A DNA stretch of 45,346 nucleotides from Clostridia bacterium (GTDB taxonomy: Bacteria; Bacillota; Clostridia; Oscillospirales; CAG-272), in the NCBI GenBank assembly GCA_017454525.1, contig JAFTCT010000131.1:1-45346 (forward strand), read 5' to 3'. The notes beneath the pieces were generated by a model. That model saw only the letters and a list, made by a program, of their open reading frames with translations, was not told the origin of the DNA and searched no databases. The translations under genes were made by a program, and so were the position numbers. Position 1 is the stretch's first letter. Each line of letters begins with the position of its first letter. This document shows, piece by piece, positions 16,145 through 25,411 of this stretch.

Positions 16145-17785
16145 TCATTCCGCGGAGATGATATACTTATAGACCGGCTGTCCGCCGCTGATCACCGTCA
16201 CGTCCGCCATGGGGAGCGTTTCTTCGATGATCGCGCCCAGTTTCTCGGCGCGCGCCGCGTCGGCGTCCTCTCCGTAAAAGAGGGTGACGGCGCAGGCGGA
16301 GGTCATGTCGGGCAGCATCAGTTTCAGACATTCCTCGTCGCTGTCGGCGTGATAGCGCACCTTGCCGTTATACAGCCCGAGACTCTGACCCTCACGGATA
16401 TCCATGCCGTCGGCGGTCGAGTCGTGCACGGCGTAGGTCATCGAGAAACTCTTCACCGTTCCGATCGCGTCGTTCATCGCGCGTTCGTTGTCCTCCGCCG
16501 ACGCCTCCGGATCGAAGGCGTAGAGCGAGGCGATGCCCTGCGGCACCGTTTTGGTGGGCAGAACGATCACCTTTTTGTTTTCGATCTCCTTCGCCGCCTG
16601 GGACGCCGCCAGATAGACGTTGCCGTTGTTGGGCAGGATGAAGACGCAGCGCGCCGGCACCGCGTCGACCGCCGTGATGATGTCCTCAAGACTGGGGTTC
16701 ATCGTCTGACCGCCGATGACCATCCGGTCGCAGCCCATGTCGGTGAACGCCGCGCAGATCCCGTCGCCCGCGGCGACCGAGACGAAGCCGTAGTCCTTCA
16801 TGTCCGCTTCGGACGTCTTCTCCTCCGGCTCCGCCGCCTTTGAGATGAGCGCGGTGTGCTGGCGGCGCATATTCTCGACCTTGACGGTCAGAAGCGCCCC
16901 GAAGACCTGCGCGAGCGACAGGACGATGCCGGGTTCGTTCGTGTGGATGTGGAGCTTGATGATCTCGTCGTCCTCGGCGAAGACCATGCTGTCGCCCATT
17001 TCCGAGAGCGTCCGTTTGAGACCGTCGATGCGCTCCTTCGAGCAGAGGCCCGCCTCTTTTTCGACGATGCATTCGGTGCAGTACCCGAAGGTGATGTCCG
17101 ACGCGTCGATCGCCGCGAAATCCGCGGAAGCCGCCGTCTGCGGCTTCGCGGGGGCAGCTGAAACGACGCCGTTGTTGTACAGCGCCGCGCGCATCCCGTT
17201 GAGGATGGCGACGAAACCGCTGCCGCCGGCGTCCACGACGTTGGCGCTCTTCAGGACCGGCAGCATTTCCGGCGTTTCCTCGAGCGTCTTGGTCGCGACG
17301 TCGAGCATATAGGACATCAGCCCCGCCGGGTCGTTCTTGAATTCGCCCTCGGCTTTCTCAAGTCCCTTTTCGGCGGATACGCGCATGACGGTGAGGATCG
17401 TGCCCTCGGCGGGGTTCATCACCGCGCCGTAGGCGCTCTCCACGCCGCTCTTGAACGCCTGCGCCAGACTGACCGAGTCGGCTTCGTCGCAGGCGTCGAG
17501 CGCTTTCGCCATGCCCTTGAAGAAGAGCGAGAGGATGACGCCGCTGTTGCCGCGCGCCGCCATGAGCATCATGCGCGAGATCTGCGCCGCGCAGTCCGAC
17601 AGTTTGTCGGGCAGACTCTCCGCCCTGTCGCGCACCACGCCGATCGTCATCGACATATTCGAGCCGGTGTCGCCGTCGGGTACGGGGAATACGTTCAGAT
17701 TGTTGATATCTTCCTTCTGGTTCTCCAGGGCGTTTGCCGCCGAGATCACCATATTGGAATACATTTTGCCGTCGATGCCCGCCAT
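16145..17785 (-). CDS. fakA: Fatty acid kinase FakA (DhaL/DAK2 domain)
   Basis: A 546-residue cytosolic kinase. The N-terminal DhaL-type ATP domain (about 1-200) has [19 protein letters not shown], where the aspartates bind Mg-ATP, and [16 protein letters not shown]. The central region has the zinc/active-site-like [10 protein letters not shown] and [11 protein letters not shown]. The C-terminal third is DegV-like ([25 protein letters not shown]). FakA phosphorylates fatty acids bound to FakB, feeding exogenous acyl chains into phospholipid. Its ATG overlaps the stop of the upstream degV/fakB gene by one base (TAATG), a strong sign of translational coupling and of a shared complex. Length matches the family (about 550). 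Confidence 0.93.
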   Translation of the reverse strand: MAGIDGKMYSNMVISAANALENQKEDINNLNVFPVPDGDTGSNMSMTIGVVRDRAESLPDKLSDCAAQISRMMLMAARGNSGVILSLFFKGMAKALDACDEADSVSLAQAFKSGVESAYGAVMNPAEGTILTVMRVSAEKGLEKAEGEFKNDPAGLMSYMLDVATKTLEETPEMLPVLKSANVVDAGGSGFVAILNGMRAALYNNGVVSAAPAKPQTAASADFAAIDASDITFGYCTECIVEKEAGLCSKERIDGLKRTLSEMGDSMVFAEDDEIIKLHIHTNEPGIVLSLAQVFGALLTVKVENMRRQHTALISKAAEPEEKTSEADMKDYGFVSVAAGDGICAAFTDMGCDRMVIGGQTMNPSLEDIITAVDAVPARCVFILPNNGNVYLAASQAAKEIENKKVIVLPTKTVPQGIASLYAFDPEASAEDNERAMNDAIGTVKSFSMTYAVHDSTADGMDIREGQSLGLYNGKVRYHADSDEECLKLMLPDMTSACAVTLFYGEDADAARAEKLGAIIEETLPMADVTVISGGQPVYKYIISAE

Positions 17786-18657
17786 TATCTCTTTCCTCCG
17801 ACGTAGAAGAGCGCCAGCGTGCCGGGACCGCTGTGCGAAGCGATCACGGGGCCGGTAAAGCCGATGACGACCTTTTTGAAGCCGTACTGTTCGACCAGGA
17901 TCTTCTTGAGCAGTTCGGCGTCCCCGATGCAGTCGCCGTGACAGATGAAGGCGACGTCGGAAGTGTAGTCGAAGGCGTTGCCCTTGAGCGAATCGGCGAG
18001 AGCGACGATCGAGGTCTTTCTGCCGCGGCATTTGCCGATCGAAATGAGATGTCCGTCATTGTCGACGTGCAGAAGCGGCTTGATGTTCAGAAGCCCCCCG
18101 ACGAGCGCCGTCGCGGCGCTGACTCTGCCGCCGCGTTTCAGGTATACGAGATCGTCGACCGTGAAGTAGTGGCAGATATTGAGCTTGATGCTTTCCGCAT
18201 AGTCGCGCACCGCGTCGGCAGACAGCCCCAGATCGGCTTTCTTCGCGCAGAGATAGACGAGCAGTCCCTGTCCGAGCGACGCCGCCAGGCTGTCGACCAC
18301 GTAGATCTCGGCTTCGGGATATTTTTCCTTCACAAGCTTCGCCGCCTGAACGCCGGCGTTGTAGGTGGTGCTCAATCCCGAGGAGAAAGCGACGTAGAGG
18401 ACCGGACGGCCCGCTTTGGCTTCCGTTAAGAAACGCTCTTCGATCTGACCGACCGATACGGCGCTGGTGGTGGGCGCTTCGCCCGAACGCATACGGTCGT
18501 AGAATTCCTTGAAGGTCATATCCTTCTCTTTTTTGTTGTCCTCGTATTCCGCGCTGCCGAAATAATAGTGCAGCGGGAAGATCTCCACGGACAGTTCTTT
18601 CAGCAGATCATAGGGCAGATCGCAGGAGCTGTCGGAAAAAAGAGTGAATTTTCTCAT
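17785..18657 (-). CDS. fakB: DegV-family fatty-acid-binding protein (FakB)
   Basis: A 290-residue DegV-fold protein that binds a fatty acid and presents its carboxylate to FakA. Family motifs are SDSSCDLPYDLL at the N-terminus, PTTSAVSVGQI, YVAFSSGLSTTYNAG, VVDSLAASLGQG, and YLKRGGRVSAATALVGGLLN; the C-terminal ends in SHSGPGTLALFYVG. It is the first of an overlapping fakB-fakA pair, an order seen in many Bacillota. GAAAGGAAG precedes the ATG. It begins 77 bases after the ABC ATPase stop and may be read from the promoter at 21846. Confidence 0.93.
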   Translation of the reverse strand: MRKFTLFSDSSCDLPYDLLKELSVEIFPLHYYFGSAEYEDNKKEKDMTFKEFYDRMRSGEAPTTSAVSVGQIEERFLTEAKAGRPVLYVAFSSGLSTTYNAGVQAAKLVKEKYPEAEIYVVDSLAASLGQGLLVYLCAKKADLGLSADAVRDYAESIKLNICHYFTVDDLVYLKRGGRVSAATALVGGLLNIKPLLHVDNDGHLISIGKCRGRKTSIVALADSLKGNAFDYTSDVAFICHGDCIGDAELLKKILVEQYGFKKVVIGFTGPVIASHSGPGTLALFYVGGKR

Positions 18658-18734
18658 ATTCTCAAATACTTCCTTTCGGTATGATGAATTGTCAGAATGA
18701 TATGATCAAAGAGGCGCGTTTATGCGGGCGGAGG

Positions 18735-19499
18735 TCAATTTTCCGCCGGGGCGCCGCCTCTGATGATTTTTGCCTTTTCCGCCGCGTCCTCAAAGGAATT
18801 GCGGCGGTATACGCCGTGTTCGTCGCGGAAGAGATAGAGTTTTCCGTCGGTCATACGGTAGATCTTGTCCGCTTTCTCCGCGATCGTCAGGTCGTGAGTG
18901 ACCATGACGATCGTCTGTCCGAGCGTTTTGCGGGTCTCTAACAGCAGTTCGAGCACCTCGTCGGCGTTCTCGCGGTCGAGATTGCCGGTCGGTTCGTCCG
19001 CGAAAAGGACCTGCGGACGGTTGATCAGCGCCCGCGCGATGGCGACGCGCTGCTGCTGACCGCCCGAGAGCTGCGAGGGCAGGTGGTTGAGCCGGTCTTC
19101 GAGCTTCAGCCCCGAGATCAGTTTCTTTAAGTGTTCCTCGTAGCGGATATCCTCCTTGTCGCACATCACCGTCGGAATGAGGATGTTCTCGAGCGCCGTG
19201 AACTGCGGGATGAGGTTATGGCGCTGGAACACGAAGCCGACGAAGCGTCCGCGGAAGCGGTTGAGTTCGTCGCTCTTCATTTTCGTGATGTCGTTGGAGC
19301 GGATCTTCACGGTGCCGCTCGTGGGACGGTCAAGCCCCGCCATGATCTGCAGCAGCGTGCTCTTGCCCGAGCCCGACGCGCCGATGATGGCGATGAATTC
19401 CCCGTCCTCCGCCGAAAAATCGACGCGGTTGACGGCGTAGAGTTTACTGTCCGCCTGAACGTAGAGTTTGATGAGATCTTTTGCCTCAAGGATCGGCAT
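18735..19499 (-). CDS. ABC transporter ATP-binding protein (MacB/LolD/FtsE type)
   Basis: A 254-residue ATPase with an intact catalytic set: Walker [10 protein letters not shown] (40-48), Q-loop [13 protein letters not shown], signature [15 protein letters not shown], Walker [13 protein letters not shown], and H-loop VTHDL. GNLD after the Walker B is typical of the MacB/LolD/FtsE class that drives FtsX-like permeases. The C-terminal 30 residues (after [12 protein letters not shown]) are specific to this protein. It starts 21 bases after the large FtsX-type permease and is its obvious partner. AAAGGAGC precedes the ATG. These systems act by mechanotransmission rather than classical import; the substrate is unknown. 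Confidence 0.93.
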   Translation of the reverse strand: MPILEAKDLIKLYVQADSKLYAVNRVDFSAEDGEFIAIIGASGSGKSTLLQIMAGLDRPTSGTVKIRSNDITKMKSDELNRFRGRFVGFVFQRHNLIPQFTALENILIPTVMCDKEDIRYEEHLKKLISGLKLEDRLNHLPSQLSGGQQQRVAIARALINRPQVLFADEPTGNLDRENADEVLELLLETRKTLGQTIVMVTHDLTIAEKADKIYRMTDGKLYLFRDEHGVYRRNSFEDAAEKAKIIRGGAPAEN

Positions 19500-19520
19500 G
19501 GCGTGACGGCTCCTTTCCTG

Positions 19521-21779
19521 TTATTCGTCGCCTGCGGCGAAATTCTTGGCGACGTGGTCGGACGCGGAACGCAGATAGAGAACGCCTGGCAGCAGGACGC
19601 CCGCGGCGGAGAAGACCAGCGTGAGCGTAAGCCCGACGGCAAAGGGCACGGGAGGGAAGAGCCGTCCGTAGATCTTCGCCCCCGTTCCGCCCGAGAAGAG
19701 GGCGGAGAAGCCCGAATTCAGAAACGCGGTGATGAGATAGGACGCGCCGTACGCGAGAAGCGCGTAGCACGCGCAGGAAGCCGCCGCCGCGACCAGCGCG
19801 TCGATAAGGAAGATCCTTCTCAAGACCTTTTTCGTGCCGCCCACCGCGCGCAGAACGTCGAATTCTCCCGCTCTCTTGCGGTAGAAGAGCATCTGCGAGA
19901 AGACGCCCGCCAGAGGCGATACGGCGAGGATGATGAGCGAGAGCGTCATGATCAGCCCCGGGCGGTTTTTGGCGGTCGCCGCCTCCTCGTTCACCGTCGC
20001 GTAGTTGCGCACGTATTCGATGCCGCCGTAGTCGGAGAGATAATCCTCGACCATCATCGCGGCGAGTTTCTCCTGATCCTCGCCCTCCACGTAGATGCGC
20101 GCTTCGGTGAAGAGCGGCGCGCTGCCCATGACGGCTTCATAAGCGCTGATCTCACCTTCCTTCGCCGTGACGGGAAGGTATACGAGCATTCCGTCAAGGT
20201 CCGCGTAGTTGTCGATGACCGCGGCGACCTTATAGGCGCGGAAAACGTACACGCCGTTTTCGCTCTTGGAAGCGGTGGACATCATATCGCCCTCGCCGCC
20301 GGCGCCCGGATAGGGATAGTAGTTGACCGAAAGGTAAACGCTGTCGCCCGGCTTCAGTCTGAGCGCCCGGCTGTTGGCGAAGGTCGAGGAGACGATCACG
20401 GCGTCGGGATCGGTGAGCGGCAGATCGGGATCGCCCGACCACGCGTAGCCGTAGACCTCGTCGATGCAGGCGCGCGCGTCGGCGTCGTAGGCGCGGATCT
20501 CGAGTTTGTCCGTCAGACCGTATTCTCCGTCGCTGCCCGCCAGTTCGTCAAAGAAACCGGGGACGGCGTCGGAAGCGCGCACCGCCAGCGCCGGCGGCTG
20601 ATCGTTTTCGCGCGCGCCGCCCTTTGAAAATGGGTTCGCGGCGCTCTTTTCGACCGTCGCCCCGACGCCGTTCGCCGCAGCGTTGGACTTGAAGAAGCCG
20701 ACGAAGGAGCGGTAGCGCTCCTCGCTTGTCGCCCTGACGGTGAAGGAGGGCGCGGCGATATCGTTATTGACGGTATAGGACTGCGCGATCGAAGCGCCGG
20801 CGAAGAAGAGCACGGCGAAACTGACGGTCGACAGCAGGAAGACCGCGAGGTATTTGCGGAAACGCCACATACCCAACAGTTCCGCCCGCACGGCGCTCTT
20901 CCTCAACAGGTCTGCGCTTTTGCGGGCGGACGATACGAGGTTCGAGTTGTCCTCCGCCTTGAGGACCTTCACGGGAGGCGTGCGCGCGAGCAGCGTGATC
21001 GGCGCCAGAAGCGCGAGCAGCGAAGAGACGAGCGACATGACGAGCGTGACCGGCAGACTTGCGAAATAGAAGCCGAAGGCGCTGCCGCGGGGCAGATAGA
21101 GAAGGGCGGCGCAGAGATAGGAGAGTACGATCGCCGCGGGGAAGGTCAGAAAGACCAGCAGCATCATCTCGTAGAACGCCGCCGAGAGCAGTTTCTTCCG
21201 GTCGGCGCCGTAGGTCATATAGACGCCGTAGGTGAATTTGAAATGGTTGAGCCGGATGCGGAAGAGCGCCATGACCAAGAAGTAGGCGAGCACCCCCGTG
21301 CCGCCCAGCAGCGGCAAAAGCAGCGTCCAGGCGCTGCCTGCGTCGCGGTCGTGCTCGTAGAGCGGCGTGGTCACCAGCGCGACGTGCATATAGCGGGCGT
21401 TCATCGACTTGACGGCCTCGGAAAAGACCTGATAGCAGGAGGCGTAGTTGTCAAGGAAGGTGATGCGGTATTCGCTGCCCGCGTGTTTGTATTCGAAATG
21501 CAGTTTGTCCTCGGTATCGCAGCGCTTCTTGATCTCCATGAGCAGATTGACGTCGGAGGCGTCCAGCCCGCCGATCGAGCAGTGGTAGTCGTATCCGCGT
21601 TCGGTATAGACCTTCTCTTCGATCTTCTGATCGTTCAGCACCGCGACGGTCAGCACGCAAAAGAGCATCTGCACCATCGTCAGCGCGATGATGAAGCAGA
21701 CGTACTCTTTGAAATTGCTCTTCACGGTCGTGAAGGCGGCTTTCATATTGCGCCGGAAGTTCATAAGGAATATACTCAT
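19521..21779 (-). CDS. Large FtsX-like ABC permease
   Basis: A 752-residue membrane protein with the two-module FtsX layout: one transmembrane helix near 27-48, three helices at about 165-190, 208-235 and 240-270, one at about 310-335, a long extracytoplasmic domain (about 340-600), then three helices to the C-terminus. The cytoplasmic coupling segment ARTPPVKVLKAED and the last module's FDVLRAVGGTKKVLRRI are typical of MacB/FtsX permeases. The outer domain has no recognisable motif. With the following ATPase it forms a complete exporter or mechanotransmission complex, perhaps for peptide-antibiotic sensing or lipoprotein/envelope work. It is the first gene after a consensus promoter. Confidence 0.88.
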   Translation of the reverse strand: MSIFLMNFRRNMKAAFTTVKSNFKEYVCFIIALTMVQMLFCVLTVAVLNDQKIEEKVYTERGYDYHCSIGGLDASDVNLLMEIKKRCDTEDKLHFEYKHAGSEYRITFLDNYASCYQVFSEAVKSMNARYMHVALVTTPLYEHDRDAGSAWTLLLPLLGGTGVLAYFLVMALFRIRLNHFKFTYGVYMTYGADRKKLLSAAFYEMMLLVFLTFPAAIVLSYLCAALLYLPRGSAFGFYFASLPVTLVMSLVSSLLALLAPITLLARTPPVKVLKAEDNSNLVSSARKSADLLRKSAVRAELLGMWRFRKYLAVFLLSTVSFAVLFFAGASIAQSYTVNNDIAAPSFTVRATSEERYRSFVGFFKSNAAANGVGATVEKSAANPFSKGGARENDQPPALAVRASDAVPGFFDELAGSDGEYGLTDKLEIRAYDADARACIDEVYGYAWSGDPDLPLTDPDAVIVSSTFANSRALRLKPGDSVYLSVNYYPYPGAGGEGDMMSTASKSENGVYVFRAYKVAAVIDNYADLDGMLVYLPVTAKEGEISAYEAVMGSAPLFTEARIYVEGEDQEKLAAMMVEDYLSDYGGIEYVRNYATVNEEAATAKNRPGLIMTLSLIILAVSPLAGVFSQMLFYRKRAGEFDVLRAVGGTKKVLRRIFLIDALVAAAASCACYALLAYGASYLITAFLNSGFSALFSGGTGAKIYGRLFPPVPFAVGLTLTLVFSAAGVLLPGVLYLRSASDHVAKNFAAGDE

Positions 21780-21817
21780 ACCGCAGTGCCTCTTGCGCCC
21801 AAGGAATAAGACAGTAT

Positions 21818-21846
21818 ATTATAACATACGATCCCCCCGTTGTCAA
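21818..21846 (-). promoter_or_regulatory. Consensus promoter for the permease-led minus-strand operon
   Basis: TTGACA (21846-21841), 17 bases, TATAAT (21823-21818) with an extended TGT. It is the only clear promoter between 21.8 and 13.1 kb on the minus strand, where gaps are at most about 100 bases. All seven genes down to the NUDIX-PsuG frame may therefore share it. Confidence 0.9.
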
Positions 21847-21952
21847 GGAAAACCGCTTTTCCGCCGTCGGGGGGATGAACGCCGGGTGTTTTTTTCGCTT
21901 TTTTCCGTCGGGAGGAGGGCTTTTCTTCCCGCCGGGAGGGCTTGACCGTCTT

Positions 21953-23227
21953 TCAGTATCTTTCGATATACGCTTCGCGCTCGGGTCCGACCGAGACGTA
22001 GCGGATCGGGCAGCCCACGAGTTTTTCGAGCGTCAGGACGTAGTTCCTCGCCGCCTCGGGAAGGTCGTCAAAGGAACGGGCGGAGGAGACGTCGCACTTC
22101 CAGCCGGGGAGGTATTCGATGACCGGTTCGGCTGAGTTGAGATCCTCGCCCGTCGGGAAGTCGGTGACGGTTTTTCCGTTGACCAGATAGGCGGTGCAGA
22201 CGGGGACGCGATCCATATAGGACAGAACGTCCATTTTCGTGAGGGCGAGGCAGTCGGCGCCCTGCATACGCACGCCGTACCTCGACGCGACGGCGTCAAA
22301 GGCGCCCACGCGGCGCGGTCTGCCGGTCGCGGCGCCGTATTCGCCGCCCGCTTCGCGCAGATCATGCGCTTCTCTGCCGTCCATTTCGACGGTGAAGGGG
22401 CCTTCGCCCACGCAGGAGGAGTACGCCTTCATGATGCCGACCGTGAGGTCGATCTTCCGTCCCGGTATGCCCGCGCCCACCGGTCCGTAGCCGGCGATGG
22501 TGGAAGAGGAGGAGGTGAAGGGGTAGATACCGAAATCAATGTCGCGCAGCGCGCCCAGCTGGGCTTCGAGCATCACGCGCTTTCCTTCCGTCAGGGCGGC
22601 GTCAAGGTAGGAGGAGACGTCGCAGATATAGGGCGTGAAGGGCATTCCGTAGGTTTTCAGCCATTCGTACATCGCGCCCGCCGTGATCTTTTCGCCGCCG
22701 TAGATCTTTTCGACGTTCATCGACTTGAAGGGCACGACGGTCTCCAGGCGCTCCTTCAGGTAGGCGGGGTGGAGCAGATCCCCCATACGGATGCCTTTTT
22801 TCATATATTTATCGCCGTAGACGGGGGAGATGCCCCGCCCGGTCGAGCCGAATTTCTTGTCCTTGAGGCGCGCTTCCTCCATGCGGTCGAGCATGACGTG
22901 ATAGGGCATACAGATATGCGCCTTGTCGCTGATCTTCAGGTTTTCGGGCGTGATCTTCACGCCGGCGTCGGTCAGTTTCTTCACTTCTCTTGAAAGGTGC
23001 TCGACGTCGATGACCATGCCGCTGCCCATGACGCAGACGACTTCCTCGCGCAGAATGCCCGAGGGCAGAAGATTCAGTACGAATTTGCCCAGATGGTTGA
23101 CCACCGTGTGCCCGGCGTTGTTGCCGCCCTGATAGCGCACGACGACGTCCTCGTCCCGCGAGAGCAGGTCTACCATTCTCCCTTTTCCTTCGTCACCCCA
23201 GTTGATGCCGACGATCGCCGTTAACAT
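21953..23227 (-). CDS. purA: Adenylosuccinate synthetase
   Basis: A 424-residue cytosolic enzyme that joins IMP and aspartate using GTP, the first step from IMP to AMP. The GTP loop INWGDEGKGRMVDLL at residues 8-22 is diagnostic. QGGNNAGHTVV, SSTIAGYGPVGAGIPGRKI, RPRRVGAFDAVASRYGVRMQ, and the C-terminal VSVGPEREAYI are also family motifs. In the first motif the usual Gln of GxQWGDEGKG is replaced by Asn (GINWGDEG), a variant that occurs naturally. The start at 23227 follows AAAGGGATG at good spacing; the ATG 18 bases upstream has no ribosome binding site. No purB is nearby. Confidence 0.96.
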   Translation of the reverse strand: MLTAIVGINWGDEGKGRMVDLLSRDEDVVVRYQGGNNAGHTVVNHLGKFVLNLLPSGILREEVVCVMGSGMVIDVEHLSREVKKLTDAGVKITPENLKISDKAHICMPYHVMLDRMEEARLKDKKFGSTGRGISPVYGDKYMKKGIRMGDLLHPAYLKERLETVVPFKSMNVEKIYGGEKITAGAMYEWLKTYGMPFTPYICDVSSYLDAALTEGKRVMLEAQLGALRDIDFGIYPFTSSSSTIAGYGPVGAGIPGRKIDLTVGIMKAYSSCVGEGPFTVEMDGREAHDLREAGGEYGAATGRPRRVGAFDAVASRYGVRMQGADCLALTKMDVLSYMDRVPVCTAYLVNGKTVTDFPTGEDLNSAEPVIEYLPGWKCDVSSARSFDDLPEAARNYVLTLEKLVGCPIRYVSVGPEREAYIERY

Positions 23228-23286
23228 ACCGTACATCCCTTTCATCTTTTTTTTCGGGGCGGCGCGCGCCGCTTCCGTACCCTCCC

Positions 23287-23315
23287 ATTATATACCTTTT
23301 TTTGCAGTTTGTAAA
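23287..23315 (-). promoter_or_regulatory. Promoter for purA
   Basis: TTTACA (23315-23310), 17 bases, TATAAT (23292-23287): one mismatch in total. Transcription from about 23280 gives a 5' leader of about 50 bases, too short for a known purine riboswitch. Confidence 0.8.
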
Positions 23316-23364
23316 GAGCAGATTCGCTTTTTTGACCGTTTCGGCACAAAAGAGGAAAAACGGC

Positions 23365-23392
23365 TTGACAAAACGGAAAAATGCGTTATAAT
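23365..23392 (+). promoter_or_regulatory. Promoter for the ABC exporter operon
   Basis: TTGACA (23365-23370), 16 bases, TATAAT (23387-23392). Transcription from about 23399 leads to GAAAGGGGGG (23417-23426) and the ATG at 23435. It is divergent from the purA promoter, with the two -35 boxes 50 bases apart. Confidence 0.86.
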
Positions 23393-23434
23393 ACACAATG
23401 AATTTATATGTTTTTTGAAAGGGGGGATCACGGG

Positions 23435-25411
23435 ATGAAGAAGTGGTTCAAATACATCAGACCTTACTGGCTCTATTTCGTTCTCGGACCGCTCTGCATG
23501 ATCGTCGAGGTGATCGGCGAGGTGCTGATGCCGAAATTCCTGTCGAACATCATCAATCTCGGCACCGCCTGGCAGAATCTGCCCGCCGCGCTCACGCGCG
23601 CGGAAGCGCTCGTCTCTGCCGGCGGTGAGGAACTGGCGGAACTGATAAGAAAGATCACCGCCTATATCGGATTTCTGAATGAGGAAACGCTGTCCTCGGC
23701 GGGACAGAAGATCTCAAGCGCGTTTTCCGCGGGGGACGGCGCGGGACTGACGGCGGCGCTCGGCAGCGCCGGAAACGCCTACGCCGCGCTCGAGAACACG
23801 CCCTTTATCTGGAACGTGATCGGGATCGCCGCGCTCATGGCGCTCGTCGCCCTCATTATGATGGCGGGCGGCATCGGCGGCGCCTATTTCGGCGCGAAGG
23901 CGTCGGTCAATTTCGCGGGCGACCTGCGTGCGGACCTGTATAAAAAGGTGCAGGGCTTCTCCTTTATGAGCATCGACAAATTCCGTACCGGCTCGCTCGT
24001 CACGCGTCTGACCAACGACGTGACGCAGATGCAGAACACCGTCAACATGATGCTCCGCATGATGCTCCGCTCCCCCGGAATGCTGATCGGCGCGCTCATC
24101 ATGGCGATCTCCCTGCAGGCGAAGCTGTCGGTAGTGCTCGCCGTGATCCTGCCGATGATGGCGGTCGCCGTGGTGATCCTGCTCGTCAAGGGCACGCCGC
24201 GCTTCGCGCGTATGCAGGAGAAGATCGACGCGCTCAACTCCACCGTTCAGGAGAACATCACCACCGTGCGCGTGGTCAAGAGTTTCGTGCGGGAAGACCA
24301 CGAGAAAGAGAAGTTCGGGCGCGCCAACGCCGACCTCAAGGCGGCGGGCTTCTCCGCGATGAAACTGATGATCTTCATCGGTCCGCTCATGACGATCTTC
24401 ATGAACGCCGCCGTGATCGCGGTGCTGTGGTTCGGCGCGCAGATCACCTGGGCGGGCGATATGCCTGTGGGCGACCTCTCGGCGTTCATCACCTACGTTA
24501 CCCAGATCCTGTCGTCGCTGATGATGGTCTCCTTCATGCTCGTCATGTTCTCGCGCGCCTCCGCCTCCGCCAAGAGGATCAACGAGGTCCTCGAGGAGAA
24601 GACCGACCTCACCGACGAGAACGCCGCGCACCGCGACGCGACGGTGACGAGGGGCGAGATCGTCTTTAAGGACGTCTCCTTCCGCTATTTCAAGAACAGC
24701 GAGGACCCGGTGCTCGAGAAGATCGATCTGACGATCCCCGCCGGAACGACGGTCGGCGTCATCGGTTCGACCGGCTGCGGCAAAACGACGCTCGTCTCGC
24801 TCATTCCCCGCCTTTACGATCCCGACGAAGGGCAGGTGTTCGTCGACGGCGTCGACGTGCGCGACTATTCGCTCTATAACCTGCGCGAGGGCGTGGGGAT
24901 GGTCTTACAGAAGAACGTGCTCTTCTCGGGCACGATCATGGACAATCTGCGCTGGGGCAGCGATACCGCCACCGACGCGGAAGTGAAGCACTTCGCACAG
25001 ATCGCGCAGGCGGACAAATTCATTTCCTCCTTCGCCGGGGGATATCAGACGGAACTCGATCAGGGCGGCACCAACGTGTCGGGCGGACAGAAACAGCGTC
25101 TCTGCATCGCGCGGGCGTTGCTCAAGAAGCCGAAGATCCTGATTTTGGACGACTCGACCTCCGCCGTCGACACCGCCACCGAAGCGCAGATCCGGCGCGC
25201 CTTCAGGGAGGAACTGAAGGAGTCGACCAAGATCATCATCGCCCAGCGCATCGGTTCGGTGAAGGACGCCGATATGATCGTCGTCATGGACGACGGGCGG
25301 ATCTGCGGCGTCGGCACGCACGAAACGCTGCTTGAAACGAGCGAGGAATACAGAGAGATCTACCATTCTCAAACGGACGGGAGGGATGCGTATGGCAAAG
25401 CGAACGCTTGA
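23435..25411 (+). CDS. ABC exporter half-transporter, degenerate-site subunit (BmrC-like)
   Basis: A 658-residue half-transporter: six membrane helices (about 10-370) and an ATPase domain. Walker A is GSTGCGKTT and the signature is NVSGGQKQRLCIARAL. Two catalytic positions are changed. After Walker B the usual Glu is Asp (LILDDSTSAVD), and the H-loop His is Gln (IIAQRIGSV). This is the pattern of the non-catalytic subunit in heterodimeric exporters such as BmrCD, LmrCD and TM287/288. A roughly 100-residue stretch between the first and second helices is unusually long and Ala-rich. The stop overlaps the next gene by 20 bases, so the subunits are made together. Such pumps export drugs, lipids or peptides; the cargo here is unknown. 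Confidence 0.93.
   Translation: MKKWFKYIRPYWLYFVLGPLCMIVEVIGEVLMPKFLSNIINLGTAWQNLPAALTRAEALVSAGGEELAELIRKITAYIGFLNEETLSSAGQKISSAFSAGDGAGLTAALGSAGNAYAALENTPFIWNVIGIAALMALVALIMMAGGIGGAYFGAKASVNFAGDLRADLYKKVQGFSFMSIDKFRTGSLVTRLTNDVTQMQNTVNMMLRMMLRSPGMLIGALIMAISLQAKLSVVLAVILPMMAVAVVILLVKGTPRFARMQEKIDALNSTVQENITTVRVVKSFVREDHEKEKFGRANADLKAAGFSAMKLMIFIGPLMTIFMNAAVIAVLWFGAQITWAGDMPVGDLSAFITYVTQILSSLMMVSFMLVMFSRASASAKRINEVLEEKTDLTDENAAHRDATVTRGEIVFKDVSFRYFKNSEDPVLEKIDLTIPAGTTVGVIGSTGCGKTTLVSLIPRLYDPDEGQVFVDGVDVRDYSLYNLREGVGMVLQKNVLFSGTIMDNLRWGSDTATDAEVKHFAQIAQADKFISSFAGGYQTELDQGGTNVSGGQKQRLCIARALLKKPKILILDDSTSAVDTATEAQIRRAFREELKESTKIIIAQRIGSVKDADMIVVMDDGRICGVGTHETLLETSEEYREIYHSQTDGRDAYGKANA

Noticed and set aside
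23228-23286. Purine riboswitch before purA
   Set aside because: The leader is only about 50 bases and lacks the paired arms and loop motifs of known purine riboswitches.
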